A DNA stretch of 64,000 nucleotides, taken from assembly GCF_032854445.1 (NCBI RefSeq), contig NW_027018059.1:34868-98867 (forward strand), read 5' to 3'. Made by a program: the position numbers and the translations under genes. Below the pieces are notes generated by a model. The model saw only the letters and a list, made by a program, of their open reading frames with translations. It ran no database searches and was not told the DNA's origin. Source of the DNA: Liolophura sinensis (taxonomy: Eukaryota > Mollusca > Polyplacophora > Chitonida > Chitonidae). Shown here in pieces: positions 1 to 13,100 of the stretch (position 1 is its first letter; every line of letters begins with the position of its first letter).

Positions 1-19
1 GTAGCCGATTTCAATTCGC

Positions 20-53
20 AAAAAGACCAGGCAAAAATCCAAAAGTAGAAAAA
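20..53 (+). other. A-tract cluster in each monomer
   Basis: Four A-runs of 5, 5, 4 and 5 bases start at 20, 33, 41 and 49. The cluster recurs in essentially every monomer. Spacing is 13, 8 and 8 bases, so only tracts one and three fall two helical turns apart. A-tracts placed near the helical repeat are known to bend DNA, and such clusters are common in satellites; bending here is inferred. Variants include an A-to-T change in the first run (AAAATGACC monomers) and one-base length changes in the right part of the window. Confidence 0.6.
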
Positions 54-185
54 CTGTTCCAATGCTGCTGGTAAGAGGCTAATCCGACGTATTTTGTGAC
101 GAGAAATCGAATGGTGCAAACCGCGTTGCTCTCCGACCAATACTTTTGGCTGTAGCCACAAATGAATAATCAATGATGTCAAGAT

Positions 186-191
186 CACGTG
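186..191. other. CACGTG palindrome (E-box/G-box core) in each monomer
   Basis: CACGTG lies at offset 186 and is retained in nearly all of the 116 monomers, giving a regular array of the core site for bHLH or bZIP factors about every 550 bp. One exception is the monomer at 59938, which reads CACTTG at about 60123. Binding is not shown; a six-base site can be carried passively by repeat homogenisation. Confidence 0.5.
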
Positions 192-346
192 CCCAGCAAC
201 GGCTCTTACTCCATGGAAACCAAGGAAATTTGCAATTTTTCAACAGCTTGAGATGCCTGGCCCAATTGCGCATCCTTTGGCACCTTATTGATGTGGGTCA
301 GTGTTCAATTGTACTTTTTACAGCGGATTGTATCAAGTACCTTTTG

Positions 347-360
347 TTTTTTTTTATATA
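347..360 (+). other. Variable T-tract running into TATATA
   Basis: A homopolymer T run, usually eight bases, is followed directly by ATATA. It is the main cause of length variation in the left part of the array. One-base-shorter tracts are in monomers starting at 1102, 4954, 7153, 9352, 11546, 13745, 35744, 38493, 41242 and 44541. Nine-T tracts are at 1, 3853, 8251, 11001 and 61588, and a ten-T tract is in the monomer at 3301. Changing tract length shifts the reading frame on both strands, a main argument against coding. A TATA-like promoter role is possible but not supported by anything else. Confidence 0.7.
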
Positions 361-377
361 CAAATGGTGTGGTTTTT

Positions 378-387
378 CTACATGTAG
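378..387. other. Ten-base perfect palindrome CTACATGTAG
   Basis: This is the longest perfect palindrome I noticed in the monomer and recurs in nearly all copies. It is altered where the sequence reads ACATGTTAAT (about 16323), ACATGTGGAT (about 30624), or GTAAATAAAG (near 52070, 53720 and 57020). It may be a protein-binding dyad or simply a passenger of homogenisation. Confidence 0.5.
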
Positions 388-445
388 ATAAAGACATTGA
401 GTTTGTCTTCGACTTAGAAGTAAGACATTTGCTGGGTGAGTTAAA

Positions 446-458
446 TGGGCTTGGCCCA
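446..458. other. Short inverted repeat TGGGC-TTG-GCCCA
   Basis: Five-base arms flank a three-base loop. Several recurrent monomer variants change it: GGCTTTGCCC (about 18591, 20241, 21341, 23541 and 63134), GGACTTGGCCC (about 19690, 21890, 22440, 28490 and 49935), GGTTTGGCCC, and GGCTTGACCC (about 14744, 24094, 34544, 40042, 59837 and 63688). The arm changes are not compensated, so conservation of a hairpin is not supported. Confidence 0.45.
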
Positions 459-3400
459 AAGATTTGACGTCGTCTGGGCTACCGAAGGGCACATAACTTA
501 TAATGAAAAATTGAATATAGTAATGACCAGTCGCGATTGTACATAGCTAATGTAGCCGATTTCAATAAGCAAAAAGACCAGGCAAAAATCCAAAAGTGGA
601 AAAACTGTTCCAATGCTGCTGGTAAGAGGCTAATCCGACGTATTTTGTGACGAGAAATCGAATGGTGCAAACCGCGTTGCTCTCCGACCAATACTTTTGG
701 CTGTAGCCACAAATGAATAATCAATGATGTCAAGATCACGTGCCCAGCAACGGCTCTTACTCCATGGAAACCAGAGAAATTTGCAATTTTTCAACAGCTG
801 GAGATGCCTGGCCCAATTGCGCATCTTTTGGCACCTTATTGATCTGGGTCAGTGTTCAATTGTACTTTTTACAGCGCATTGTATCAAGTACCTTTTGTTT
901 TTTTTATATACAAATGGTGTGGTTTTTCTACATGTAGATAAAGACATTGAGTTTGTCTTCGACTTAGAAGTAAGACATTTGCTGGGTGAGATAAATGGGC
1001 TTGGCCCAAAGATTTGACGTCGTCTGGGCTACCGAAGGGCACATAACTTATAATGAAAAGTTGAATATAGTAATGACCAGTCGCGATTGTACATAGTTAA
1101 TGTAGCCGATTTCAATTCGCAAAAAGACCAGGCAAAAATCCAAAAGTAGAAAAACTGTTCCAATGCTGCTGGTAAGAGGCTAATCCGACGTATTTTGTGA
1201 CGAGAAATCGAATGGTGCAAACCGCGTTGCTCTCCAACCAAGACTTTTGGCTGTAGCCACAAATGAATAATCAATGATGTCAAGATCACGTGCCCAGCAA
1301 CGGCTCTTACTCCATGGAAACCAAGGAAATTTGCAATTTTTCAACAGCTGGAGATGCCTGGCCCAATTGCGCATCCTTTGGCACCTTATTGATGTGGGTC
1401 AGTGTTCAATTGTACTTTTTACAGCGCATTGTATCAAGTACCTTGTGTTTTTTTATATACAAATGGTGTGGTTTTTCTACATGTAGATAAAGACATTGAG
1501 TTTGTCTTCGACTTAGAAGTAAGACATTTGCTGGGTGAGTTAAATGGGCTTGGCCCAAAGATTTGACGTCGTCTGGGCTACCGAAGGGCACATAACTTAT
1601 AATGAAATGTTGAATATAGTAATGACCAGTCGCGATTGTACATAGTTAATGTAGCCGAATTCAATTCGCAAAAAGACCAGGCAAAAATCCAAAAGTGGAA
1701 AAACTGTTCCAATGCTGCTGGTAAGAGGCTAATCCGACGTATTTTGTGACGAGAAATCGAATGGTGCAAACCGCGTTGCTCTCCGACCAATACTTTTGGC
1801 TGTAGCCACAAATGAATAATCAATGATGTCAAGATCACGTGCCCAGCAACGGCTCTTACTCCATGGAAACCAAGGAAATTTGCAATTTTTCAACAGCTGG
1901 AGATGCCTGGCCCAATTGCGCATCCTTTGGCACCTTATTGATGTGGGTCAGTGTTCAATTGTACTTTTTACAGCGGATTGTATCAAGTACCTTGTGTTTT
2001 TTTTATATACAAATGGTGTGGTTTTTCTACATGTAGATAAAGACATTGAGTTTGTCTTCGACTTAGAAGTAAGACATTTGCTGGGTGAGTTAAATGGGCT
2101 TGGCCCAAAGATTTGACGTCGTCTGGGCTACCGAAGGGCACATAACTTATAATGAAAAGTTGAATATAGTAATGACCAGTCGCGATTGTACATAGTTAAT
2201 GTAGCCGATTTCAATTAGCAAAAAGACCAGGCAAAAATCCAAAAGTGGAAAAACTGTTCCAATGCTGCTGGTAAGAGGCTAATCCGACGTATTTTGTGAC
2301 GAGAAATCGAATGGTGCAAACCGCGTTGCTCTCCGACCAATACTTTTGGCTGTAGCCACAAGTGAATAATCAATGATGTCAAGATCACGTGCCCAGCAAC
2401 GGCTCTTACTCCATGGAAACCAAGGAAATTTGCAATTTTTCAACAGCTGGAGATGCCTGGCCCAATTGCGCATCCTTTGGCACCTTATTGATGTGGGTCA
2501 GTGTTCAATTGTACTTTTTACAGCGGATTGTATCAAGTACCTTGTGTTTTTTTTATATACAAATGGTGTGGTTTTTCTACATGTAGATAAAGACATTGAG
2601 TTTGTCTTCGACTTAGAAGTAAGACATTTGCTGGGTGAGTTAAATGGGCTTGGCCCAAAGATTTGACGTCGTCTGGGCTACCGAAGGGCACATAACTTAT
2701 AATGAAAAGTTGAATATAGTAATGACCAGTCGCGATTGTACATAGTTAATGTAGCCGATTTCAATTCGCAAAAAGACCAGGCAAAAATCCAAAAGTAGAA
2801 AAACTGTTCCAATGCTGCTGGTAAGAGGCTAATCCGACGTATTTTGTGACCAGAAATCGAATGGTGCAAACCGCGTTGCTCTCCAACCAATACTTTTGGC
2901 TGTAGCCACAAATGAATATTCAATGATGTCAAGATCACGTGCCCAGCAACGGCTCTTACTCCATGGAAACCAAGGAAATTTGCAATTTTTCAACAGCTGG
3001 AGATGCCTGGCCCAATTGCGCATCCTTTGGCACCTTATTGATGTGGGTCAGTGTTCAATTGTACTTTTTACAGCGGATTGTATCAAGTACCTTGTGGTTT
3101 TTTTATATACAAATGGTGTGGTTTTTCTACATGTAGATAAAGACATTGAGTTTGTCTTCGACTTAGAAGTAAGACATTTGTTGGGTGAGTTAAATGGGCT
3201 TGGCCCAAAGATTTGACGTCGTCTGGGCTACCGAAGGGCACATAACTTATAATGAAAAGTTGAATATAGTAATGACCAGTCGCGATTGTACATAGTTAAT
3301 GTAGCCGATTTCAATTAGCAAAAAGACCAGGCAAAAATCCAAAAGTAGAAAAACTGTTCCAATGCTGCTGGTAAGAGGCTAATCCGACGTATTTTGTGAC

Positions 3401-3852
3401 GAGAAATCGAATGGTGCAAACCGCGTTGCTCTCCAACCAATACTTTTGGCTGTAGCCACCAATTAATAATCAATGATGTCAAGATCACGTGCCCAGCAAC
3501 GGCTCTTACTCCATGGAAACCAAGGAAATTTGCAATTTTTCAACAGCTGGAGATGCCTGGCCCAATTGCGCATCCTTTGGCACCTTATTGATGTGGGTCA
3601 GTGTTCAATTGTACTTTTTACAGCGGATTGTATCAAGTACCTTGTGTTTTTTTTTTATATACAAATGGTGTGGTTTTTCTACATGTAGATAAAGACATTG
3701 AGTTTGTCTTCGACTTAGAAGTAAGACATTTGCTGGGTGAGTTAAATGGGTTTGGCCCAAAGATTTGACGTCGTCTGGGCTACCGAAGGGCACATAACTT
3801 ATAATGAAAAGTTGAATATAGTAATGACCAGTCGCGATTGTACATAGTTAAT

Positions 3853-6800
3853 GTAGCCGATTTCAATTCGCAAAAAGACCAGGCAAAAATCCAAAAGTAG
3901 AAAAACTGTTCCAATGCTGCTGGTAAGAGGCTAATCCGACGTATTTTGTGACGAGAAATCGAATGGTGCAAACCGCGTTGCTCTCCGACCAATACTTTTG
4001 GCTGTAGCCACAAATGAATAATCAATGATGTCAAGATCACGTGCCCAGCAACGGCTCTTACTCCATGGAAACCAAGGAAATTTGCAATTTTTCAACAGCT
4101 TGAGATGCCTGGCCCAATTGCGCATCCTTTGGCACCTTATTGATGTGGGTCAGTGTTCAATTGTACTTTTTACAGCGGATTGTATCAAGTACCTTTTGTT
4201 TTTTTTTATATACAAATGGTGTGGTTTTTCTACATGTAGATAAAGACATTGAGTTTGTCTTCGACTTAGAAGTAAGACATTTGCTGGGTGAGTTAAATGG
4301 GCTTGGCCCAAAGATTTGACGTCGTCTGGGCTACCGAAGGGCACATAACTTATAATGAAAAATTGAATATAGTAATGACCAGTCGCGATTGTACATAGCT
4401 AATGTAGCCGATTTCAATAAGCAAAAAGACCAGGCAAAAATCCAAAAGTGGAAAAACTGTTCCAATGCTGCTGGTAAGAGGCTAATCCGACGTATTTTGT
4501 GACGAGAAATCGAATGGTGCAAACCGCGTTGCTCTCCGACCAATACTTTTGGCTGTAGCCACAAATGAATAATCAATGATGTCAAGATCACGTGCCCAGC
4601 AACGGCTCTTACTCCATGGAAACCAGAGAAATTTGCAATTTTTCAACAGCTGGAGATGCCTGGCCCAATTGCGCATCTTTTGGCACCTTATTGATCTGGG
4701 TCAGTGTTCAATTGTACTTTTTACAGCGCATTGTATCAAGTACCTTTTGTTTTTTTTATATACAAATGGTGTGGTTTTTCTACATGTAGATAAAGACATT
4801 GAGTTTGTCTTCGACTTAGAAGTAAGACATTTGCTGGGTGAGATAAATGGGCTTGGCCCAAAGATTTGACGTCGTCTGGGCTACCGAAGGGCACATAACT
4901 TATAATGAAAAGTTGAATATAGTAATGACCAGTCGCGATTGTACATAGTTAATGTAGCCGATTTCAATTCGCAAAAAGACCAGGCAAAAATCCAAAAGTA
5001 GAAAAACTGTTCCAATGCTGCTGGTAAGAGGCTAATCCGACGTATTTTGTGACGAGAAATCGAATGGTGCAAACCGCGTTGCTCTCCAACCAAGACTTTT
5101 GGCTGTAGCCACAAATGAATAATCAATGATGTCAAGATCACGTGCCCAGCAACGGCTCTTACTCCATGGAAACCAAGGAAATTTGCAATTTTTCAACAGC
5201 TGGAGATGCCTGGCCCAATTGCGCATCCTTTGGCACCTTATTGATGTGGGTCAGTGTTCAATTGTACTTTTTACAGCGCATTGTATCAAGTACCTTGTGT
5301 TTTTTTATATACAAATGGTGTGGTTTTTCTACATGTAGATAAAGACATTGAGTTTGTCTTCGACTTAGAAGTAAGACATTTGCTGGGTGAGTTAAATGGG
5401 CTTGGCCCAAAGATTTGACGTCGTCTGGGCTACCGAAGGGCACATAACTTATAATGAAATGTTGAATATAGTAATGACCAGTCGCGATTGTACATAGTTA
5501 ATGTAGCCGAATTCAATTCGCAAAAAGACCAGGCAAAAATCCAAAAGTGGAAAAACTGTTCCAATGCTGCTGGTAAGAGGCTAATCCGACGTATTTTGTG
5601 ACGAGAAATCGAATGGTGCAAACCGCGTTGCTCTCCGACCAATACTTTTGGCTGTAGCCACAAATGAATAATCAATGATGTCAAGATCACGTGCCCAGCA
5701 ACGGCTCTTACTCCATGGAAACCAAGGAAATTTGCAATTTTTCAACAGCTGGAGATGCCTGGCCCAATTGCGCATCCTTTGGCACCTTATTGATGTGGGT
5801 CAGTGTTCAATTGTACTTTTTACAGCGGATTGTATCAAGTACCTTGTGTTTTTTTTATATACAAATGGTGTGGTTTTTCTACATGTAGATAAAGACATTG
5901 AGTTTGTCTTCGACTTAGAAGTAAGACATTTGCTGGGTGAGTTAAATGGGCTTGGCCCAAAGATTTGACGTCGTCTGGGCTACCGAAGGGCACATAACTT
6001 ATAATGAAAAGTTGAATATAGTAATGACCAGTCGCGATTGTACATAGTTAATGTAGCCGATTTCAATTAGCAAAAAGACCAGGCAAAAATCCAAAAGTGG
6101 AAAAACTGTTCCAATGCTGCTGGTAAGAGGCTAATCCGACGTATTTTGTGACGAGAAATCGAATGGTGCAAACCGCGTTGCTCTCCGACCAATACTTTTG
6201 GCTGTAGCCACAAGTGAATAATCAATGATGTCAAGATCACGTGCCCAGCAACGGCTCTTACTCCATGGAAACCAAGGAAATTTGCAATTTTTCAACAGCT
6301 GGAGATGCCTGGCCCAATTGCGCATCCTTTGGCACCTTATTGATGTGGGTCAGTGTTCAATTGTACTTTTTACAGCGGATTGTATCAAGTACCTTGTGTT
6401 TTTTTTATATACAAATGGTGTGGTTTTTCTACATGTAGATAAAGACATTGAGTTTGTCTTCGACTTAGAAGTAAGACATTTGCTGGGTGAGTTAAATGGG
6501 CTTGGCCCAAAGATTTGACGTCGTCTGGGCTACCGAAGGGCACATAACTTATAATGAAAAGTTGAATATAGTAATGACCAGTCGCGATTGTACATAGTTA
6601 ATGTAGCCGATTTCAATTCGCAAAAAGACCAGGCAAAAATCCAAAAGTAGAAAAACTGTTCCAATGCTGCTGGTAAGAGGCTAATCCGACGTATTTTGTG
6701 ACCAGAAATCGAATGGTGCAAACCGCGTTGCTCTCCAACCAATACTTTTGGCTGTAGCCACAAATGAATATTCAATGATGTCAAGATCACGTGCCCAGCA

Positions 6801-7168
6801 ACGGCTCTTACTCCATGGAAACCAAGGAAATTTGCAATTTTTCAACAGCTGGAGATGCCTGGCCCAATTGCGCATCCTTTGGCACCTTATTGATGTGGGT
6901 CAGTGTTCAATTGTACTTTTTACAGCGGATTGTATCAAGTACCTTGTGGTTTTTTTATATACAAATGGTGTGGTTTTTCTACATGTAGATAAAGACATTG
7001 AGTTTGTCTTCGACTTAGAAGTAAGACATTTGTTGGGTGAGTTAAATGGGCTTGGCCCAAAGATTTGACGTCGTCTGGGCTACCGAAGGGCACATAACTT
7101 ATAATGAAAAGTTGAATATAGTAATGACCAGTCGCGATTGTACATAGTTAATGTAGCCGATTTCAATT
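3853..7168 (+). repeat. Seven-monomer unit, copy B (first six monomers)
   Basis: Monomers start at 3853, 4404, 4954, 5503, 6053 and 6603. At every diagnostic position I compared they match 1-3316 at a constant offset of 3852 bp, including the GAATTC at 5509-5514 and all one-base length differences. The match stops at 7169, where C replaces the A found at 3317. Over about 3.3 kb I found no difference, so the duplication is very recent or an assembly artefact. Confidence 0.9.
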
Positions 7169-10100
7169 CGCAAAAAGACCAGGCAAAAATCCAAAAGTAG
7201 AAAAACTGTTCCAATGCTGCTGGTAAGAGGCTAATCCGACGTATTTTGTGACGAGAAATCGAATGGTGCAAACCGCGTTGCTCTCCGACCAATACTTTTG
7301 GCTGTAGCCACAAAAGAATAATCAATGATGTCAAGATCACGTGCCCAGCAACGGCTCTTACTCCATGGAAACCATAGAAATTTGCAATTTTTCAACAGCT
7401 GGAGATGCCTGGCCCAATTGCGCATCTTTTGGCACCTTTTGATGTGGGTCAGTGTTCAATTGTACTTTTTACAGCGGATTGTATCAAGTACCTTGTGTTT
7501 TTTTATATACAAATGGTGTGGTTTTTCTACATGTAGATAAAGACATTGAGTTTGTCTTCGACTTAGAAGTAAGACATTTGCTGGGTGAGTTAAATGGGCT
7601 TGGCCCAAAGATTTGACGTCGTCTGGGCTACCGAAGGGCACATAACTTATAATGAAATGTTGAATATAGTAATGACCAGTCGCGATTGTACATAGTTAAT
7701 GTAGCCAATTTCAATTAGCAAAATGACCAGGCAAAAATCCAAAAGTGGAAAAACTGTTCCAATGCTGTTGGTAAGAGGCTAATCCGACGTATTTTGTGAC
7801 GAGAAATCGAATGGTGCAAACCGCGTTGCTCTCCGACCAATACTTTTGGCTGTAGCCACAAATGAATAATCAATGATGTCAAGATCACGTGCCCAGCAAC
7901 GGCTCTTAATCCATGGAAACCATAGAAATTTGCAATTTTTCAACAGCTGGAGATGCCTGGCCCATTTGCGCATCCTTTGGCACCTTATTGATGTGGGTCA
8001 GTGTTCAATTGTACTTTTTACAGCGGATTGTATCAAGTACCTTTTGTTTTTTTTATATACAAATGGTGTGGTTTTTCTACATGTAGATAAAGACATTGAG
8101 TTTGTCTTCGACTTAGAAGTAAGACATTTGTTGGGTGAGTTAAATGGGCTTGGCCCAAAGATTTGACGTCGTCTGGGCTACCGAAGGGCACATAACTTAT
8201 AATGAAAAGTTGAATATAGTAATGACCAGTCGCGATTGTACATAGTTAATGTACTCGATTTCAATTCGCAAAAAGACCAGGCAAAAATCCAAAAGTAGAA
8301 AAACTGTTCCAATGCTGCTGGCAAGAGGCTAATCCGACGTATTTTGTGACGAGAAATCGAATGGTGCAAACCGCGTTGCTCTCCTACCAATACTTTTGGC
8401 TGTAGCCACAAATGAATAATCAATGATGTCAAGATCACGTGCCCAGCAACGGCTCTTACTCCATGGAAACCAAGGAAATTTGCAATTTTTCAACAGCTGG
8501 AGATGCCTGGCCCAATTGCGCATCCTTTGGCACCTTATTGATGTGGGTCAGTGTTCAATTGTACTTTTTACAGCGGATTGTATCAAGTACCTTGTGTTTT
8601 TTTTTATATACAAATGGTGTGGTTTTTCTACATGTAGATAAAGACATTGAGTTTGTCTTCGACTTAGAAGTAAGACATTTGCTGGGTGAGTTAAATGGGT
8701 TTGGCCCAAAGATTTGACGTCGTCTGGGCTACCGAAGGGCACATAACTTATAATGAAAAGTTGAATATAGTAATGACCAGTCGCGATTGTACATAGTTAA
8801 TGTAGCCGATTTCAATTAGCAAAAAGACCAGGCAAAAATCCAAAAGTAGAAAAACTGTTCCAATGCTGCTGGTAAGAGGCTAATCCGACGTATTTTGTGA
8901 CGAGAAATCGAATGGTGCAAACCGCGTTGCTCTCCGACCAATACTTTTGGCTGTAGCCACAAATGAATAATCAATGATGTCAAGATCACGTGCCCAGCAA
9001 CGGCTCTTACTCCATGGAAACCAAGGAAATTTGCAATTTTTCAACAGCTGGAGATGCCTGGCCCAATTGCGCATCCTTTGGCACCTTATTGATGTGGGTC
9101 AGTGTTCAATTGTACTTTTTACAGCGGATTGTATCAAGTACCTTGTGTTCTTTTTATATACAAATGGTGTGGTTTTTCTACATGTAGATAAAGACATTGA
9201 GTTTGTCTTCGACTTAGAATTAAGACATTTGTTGGGTGAGTTAAATGGGCTTGGCCCAAAGATTTGACGTCGTCTGGGCTACCGAAGGGCACATAACTTA
9301 TAATAAAAAGTTGAATATAGTAATGACCAGTCGCGATTGTACATAGTTAATGTAGCCGATTTCAATTAGCAAAAAGACCAGGCAAAAATGCAAAAGTGGA
9401 AAAACTGTTCCAATGCTGCTGGTAAGAGGCTAATCCGACGTATTTTGTGACGAGAAATCGAATGGTGCAAACCGCGTTGCTCTCCGACCAATACTTTTGG
9501 CTGTAGCCACAAATGAATAATCAATGATGTCAAGATCACGTGCCCAGCAACGGCTCTTACTCCATGGAAACCATAGAAATTTGCAATTTTTCAACAGCTG
9601 AAGATGCCTGGCCCAATTGCGCATCTTTCGGCACCTTATTGATGCGGGTCAGTGTTCAATTGTACTTTTTACAGCGGACTGTGTCATGTACCTTGTGTTT
9701 TTTTATATACAAATGGTGTGGTTTTTCTACATGTAGATAAAGACATTGAGTTTGTCTTCGACTTAGAAGTAAGACATTTGTTGGGTGAGTTAAATGGGCT
9801 TGACCCAAAGATTTGACGTCGTCTGGGCTACCGAAGGGCACATAACTTATAATGAAAAGTTGAATATAGTAATGACCAGTCGCGATTGTACATAGTTAAT
9901 GTAGCCGATTTCAATTAGCAAAAAGACCAGGCAAAAATCCAAAAGTGGAAAAACTGTTCCAATGCTGCTGGTAAGAGGCTAATCCGACGTATTTTGTGAC
10001 GAGAAATCGAATGGTGCAAACCGCGTTGCTCTCCGACCAATACTTTTGGCTGTAGCCACAAATGAATAATCAATGATGTCAAGATCACGTGCCCAGCAAC

Positions 10101-13100
10101 GGCTCTTACTCCATGGAAACCATAGAAATTTGCAATTTTTCAACAGCTGGAGATGCCTGGACCAATTGCGCATCCTTTGGCACCTTATTGATGTGGGTCA
10201 GTGTTCAATTGTACTTTTTACAGCGGATTGTATCAAGTACCTTGTGTTTTTTTTATATACAAATGGTGTGGTTTTTCTACATGTAGATAAAGACATTGAG
10301 TTTGTCTTCGACTTAGAAGTAAGACATTTGCTGGGTGAGTTAAATGGGCTTGGCCCAAAGATTTGACGTCGTCTGGGCTACCGAAGGGCACATAACTTAT
10401 AATGAAAAGTTGAATATAGTAATGACCAGTCGCGATTGTACATAGTTAATGCAGCCGATTTCAATTCGCAAAAAGACCAGGCAAAAATCCAAAAGTAGAA
10501 AAACTGTTCCAATGCTGCTGGTAAGAGGCTAATCCGACGTATTTTGTGACGAGAAATCGAATGGTGCAAACCGCGTTGCTCTCCGACCAATACTTTTGGC
10601 TGTAGCCACAAATGAATAATCAATGATGTCAAGATCACGTGCCCAGCAACGGCTCTTACTCCATGGAAACCAAGGAAATTTGCAATTTTTCAACAGCTGG
10701 AGATGCCTGGCCCAATTGCGCATCCTTTGGCACCTTATTGATGTGGGTCAGTGTTCAATTGTACTTTTTACAGCGGATTGTATCAAGTACCTTTTGTTTT
10801 TTTTATATACAAATGGTGTGGTTTTTCTACATGTAGATAAAGACATTGAGTTTGTCTTCGACTTAGAAGTAAGACATTTGCTGGGTGAGTTAAATGGGCT
10901 TGGCCCAAAGATTTGACGTCGTCTGGGCTACCGAAGGGCACATAACTTATAATGAAATGTTGAATATAGTAATGACCAGTCGCGATTGTACATAGTTAAT
11001 GTAGCCGATTTCAATTAGCAAAATGACCAGGCAAAAATCCAAAAGTGGAAAAACTGTTCCAATGCTGCTGGTAAGAGGCTAATCCGACGTATTTTGTGAC
11101 GAGAAATCGAATGGTGCAAACCGCGTTGCTCTCCGACCAATACTTTTGGCTGTAGCCACAAATGAATAATCAATGATGTCAAGATCACGTGCCCAGCAAC
11201 GGCTCCATGGAAACCAAGGAAATTTGCAATTTTTCAACAGCTGGAGATGCCTGGCCCAATTGCGCATCCTTTGGCACCTTATTGATGTGGGTCAGTGTTC
11301 AATTGTACTTTTTACAGCGGATTGTATCAAGTACCTTTTGTTTTTTTTTATATACAAATGGTGTGGTTTTTCTACATGTAGATAAAGACATTGAGTTTGT
11401 CTTCGACTTAGAAGTAAGACATTTGTTGGGTGAGTTAAATGGGCTTGGCCCAAAGATTTGACGTCGTCTGGGCTACCGAAGGGCACATAACTTATAATGA
11501 AAAGTTGAATATAGTAATGACCAGTCGCGATTGTACATAGTTAATGTAGCCGATTTCAATTCGCAAAAAGAAAAGGCAAAACTCCAAAAGTGGAAAAACT
11601 GTTCCAATGCTGCTGGTAAGAGGCTAATCCGACGTATTTTGTGACGAGAAATCGAATGGTGCAAACCGCGTTGCTCTCCGACCAATACTTTTGGCTGTAG
11701 CCAAAAATGAATAATCAATGATGTCAAGATCACGTGCCCAGCAACGGCTCTTACTCCATGGAAACCAAGGAAATTTGCAATTTTTCAACAGCTGGAGATG
11801 CCTGGCCCAATTGCGCATCCTTTGGCACCTTATTGATGTGGGTCAGTGTTCAATTGTACTTTTTACAGCGGACTGTATCAAGTACCTTGTGTTTTTTTAT
11901 ATACAAATGGTGTGGTTTTTCTACATGTAGATAAAGACATTGAGTTTGTATTCGACTTAGAAGTAAGACATTTGCTGGGTGAGTTAAATGGGCTTGGCCC
12001 AAAGATTTGACGTCGTCTGGGCTACCGAAGGGCACATAACTTATAATGAAATGTTGAATATAGTAATGACCAGTCGCGATTGTACATAGTTAATGTAGCC
12101 GATTTCAATTAGCAAAATGAACAGGCAAAAATCCAAAAGTGGAAAAACTGTTCCAATGCTGCTGGTAAGAGGCTAATCCGACGTATTTTGTGACGAGAAA
12201 TCGAATGGTGCAAACCGCGTTGCTCTCCGACCAATACTTTTGGCTGTAGCCACAAATGAATAATCAATGATGTCAAGATCACGTGCCCAGCAACGGCTCT
12301 TACTCCATGGAAACCAAGGAAATTTGCAATTTTTCAACAGCTGGAGATGCCTGGCCCAATTGCGCATCCTTTGGCACCTTATTGATGTGGGTCAGTGTTC
12401 AATTGTACTTTTTACAGCGGATTGTATCAAGTACCTTTTGTTTTTTTTATATACAAATGGTGTGGTTTTTCTACATGTAGATAAAGACATTGAGTTTGTC
12501 TTCGACTTAGAAGTAAGACATTTGTTGGGTGAGTTAAATGGGTTTGGCCCAAAGATTTGACGTCGTCTGGGCTACCGAAGGGCACATAACTTATAATGAA
12601 ATGTTGAATATAGTAATGACCAGTCGCGATTGTACATAGTTAATGTAGCCGATTTCAATTAGCAAAATGAGCAGGCAAAAATCCAAAAGTGGAAAAACTG
12701 TTCCAATGCTGCTGGTAAGAGGCTAATCCGACGTATTTTGTGACGAGAAATCGAATGGTGCAAACCGCGTTGCTCTCCGACCAATACTTTTGGCTGTAGC
12801 CACAAATGAATAATCAATGATGTCAAGATCACGTGCCCAGCAACGGCTCTTACTCCATGGAAACCAAGGAAATTTGCAATTTTTCAACAGCTGGAGATGC
12901 CTGGCCCAATTGCGCATCCTTTGGCACCTTATTGATGTGGGTCAGTGTTCAATTGTACTTTTTACAGCGGATTGTATCAAGTACCTTGTGTTTTTTTTAT
13001 ATACAAATGGTGTGGTTTTTCTACATGTAGATAAAGACATTGAGTTTGTCTTTGACTTAGAAGTAAGACATTTGCTGGGTGAGTTAAATGGGCTTGGCCC

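Larger units (their letters stand above)
1..551 (+). repeat. Reference monomer 1 (551 bp, nine-T variant)
   Basis: First complete unit, used here to place internal landmarks. In order it holds an A-tract cluster (20-53), a CACGTG palindrome (186-191), TCCATGGA (210-217), two CAATTG sites, a T9 tract running into TATATA (347-360), the palindrome CTACATGTAG (378-387), a short TGGGC/GCCCA inverted repeat (446-458), GACGTC (466-471) and TCGCGA (531-536). Offsets carry over to other monomers, less one base after the T-tract in the common eight-T copies. The unit shows no obvious internal subrepeat such as two 275-bp halves. Private changes here include CAGCTT in place of CAGCTG near 243-248 and GAAAAATTG in place of GAAAAGTTG near 504-512; the first recurs in the copy that starts at 3853. 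Confidence 0.93.
1..3852 (+). repeat. Seven-monomer higher-order unit, copy A
   Basis: Seven monomers start at 1, 552, 1102, 1651, 2201, 2751 and 3301. Each of the first six carries private markers: CAGCTT in monomer 1; CCAGAGAAA and GATCTGGG in 2; CCAAGACTT in 3; an EcoRI-like GAATTC at 1657-1662 in 4; AAGTGAAT in 5; and GTGACCAG with GAATATTC in 6. All recur in the same order 3852 bp downstream. Monomer 7 (3301-3852) has a ten-T tract and the private change CACCAATTAA near 3458; it is not matched by the corresponding monomer of copy B. The unit may extend left of the window. Confidence 0.9.

Noticed and set aside
446-458. Functional hairpin or terminator
   Set aside because: Arms are only five bases, and recurrent variants (GCTTTGCCC, GACTTGG, CTTGACCC) change one arm without compensation.
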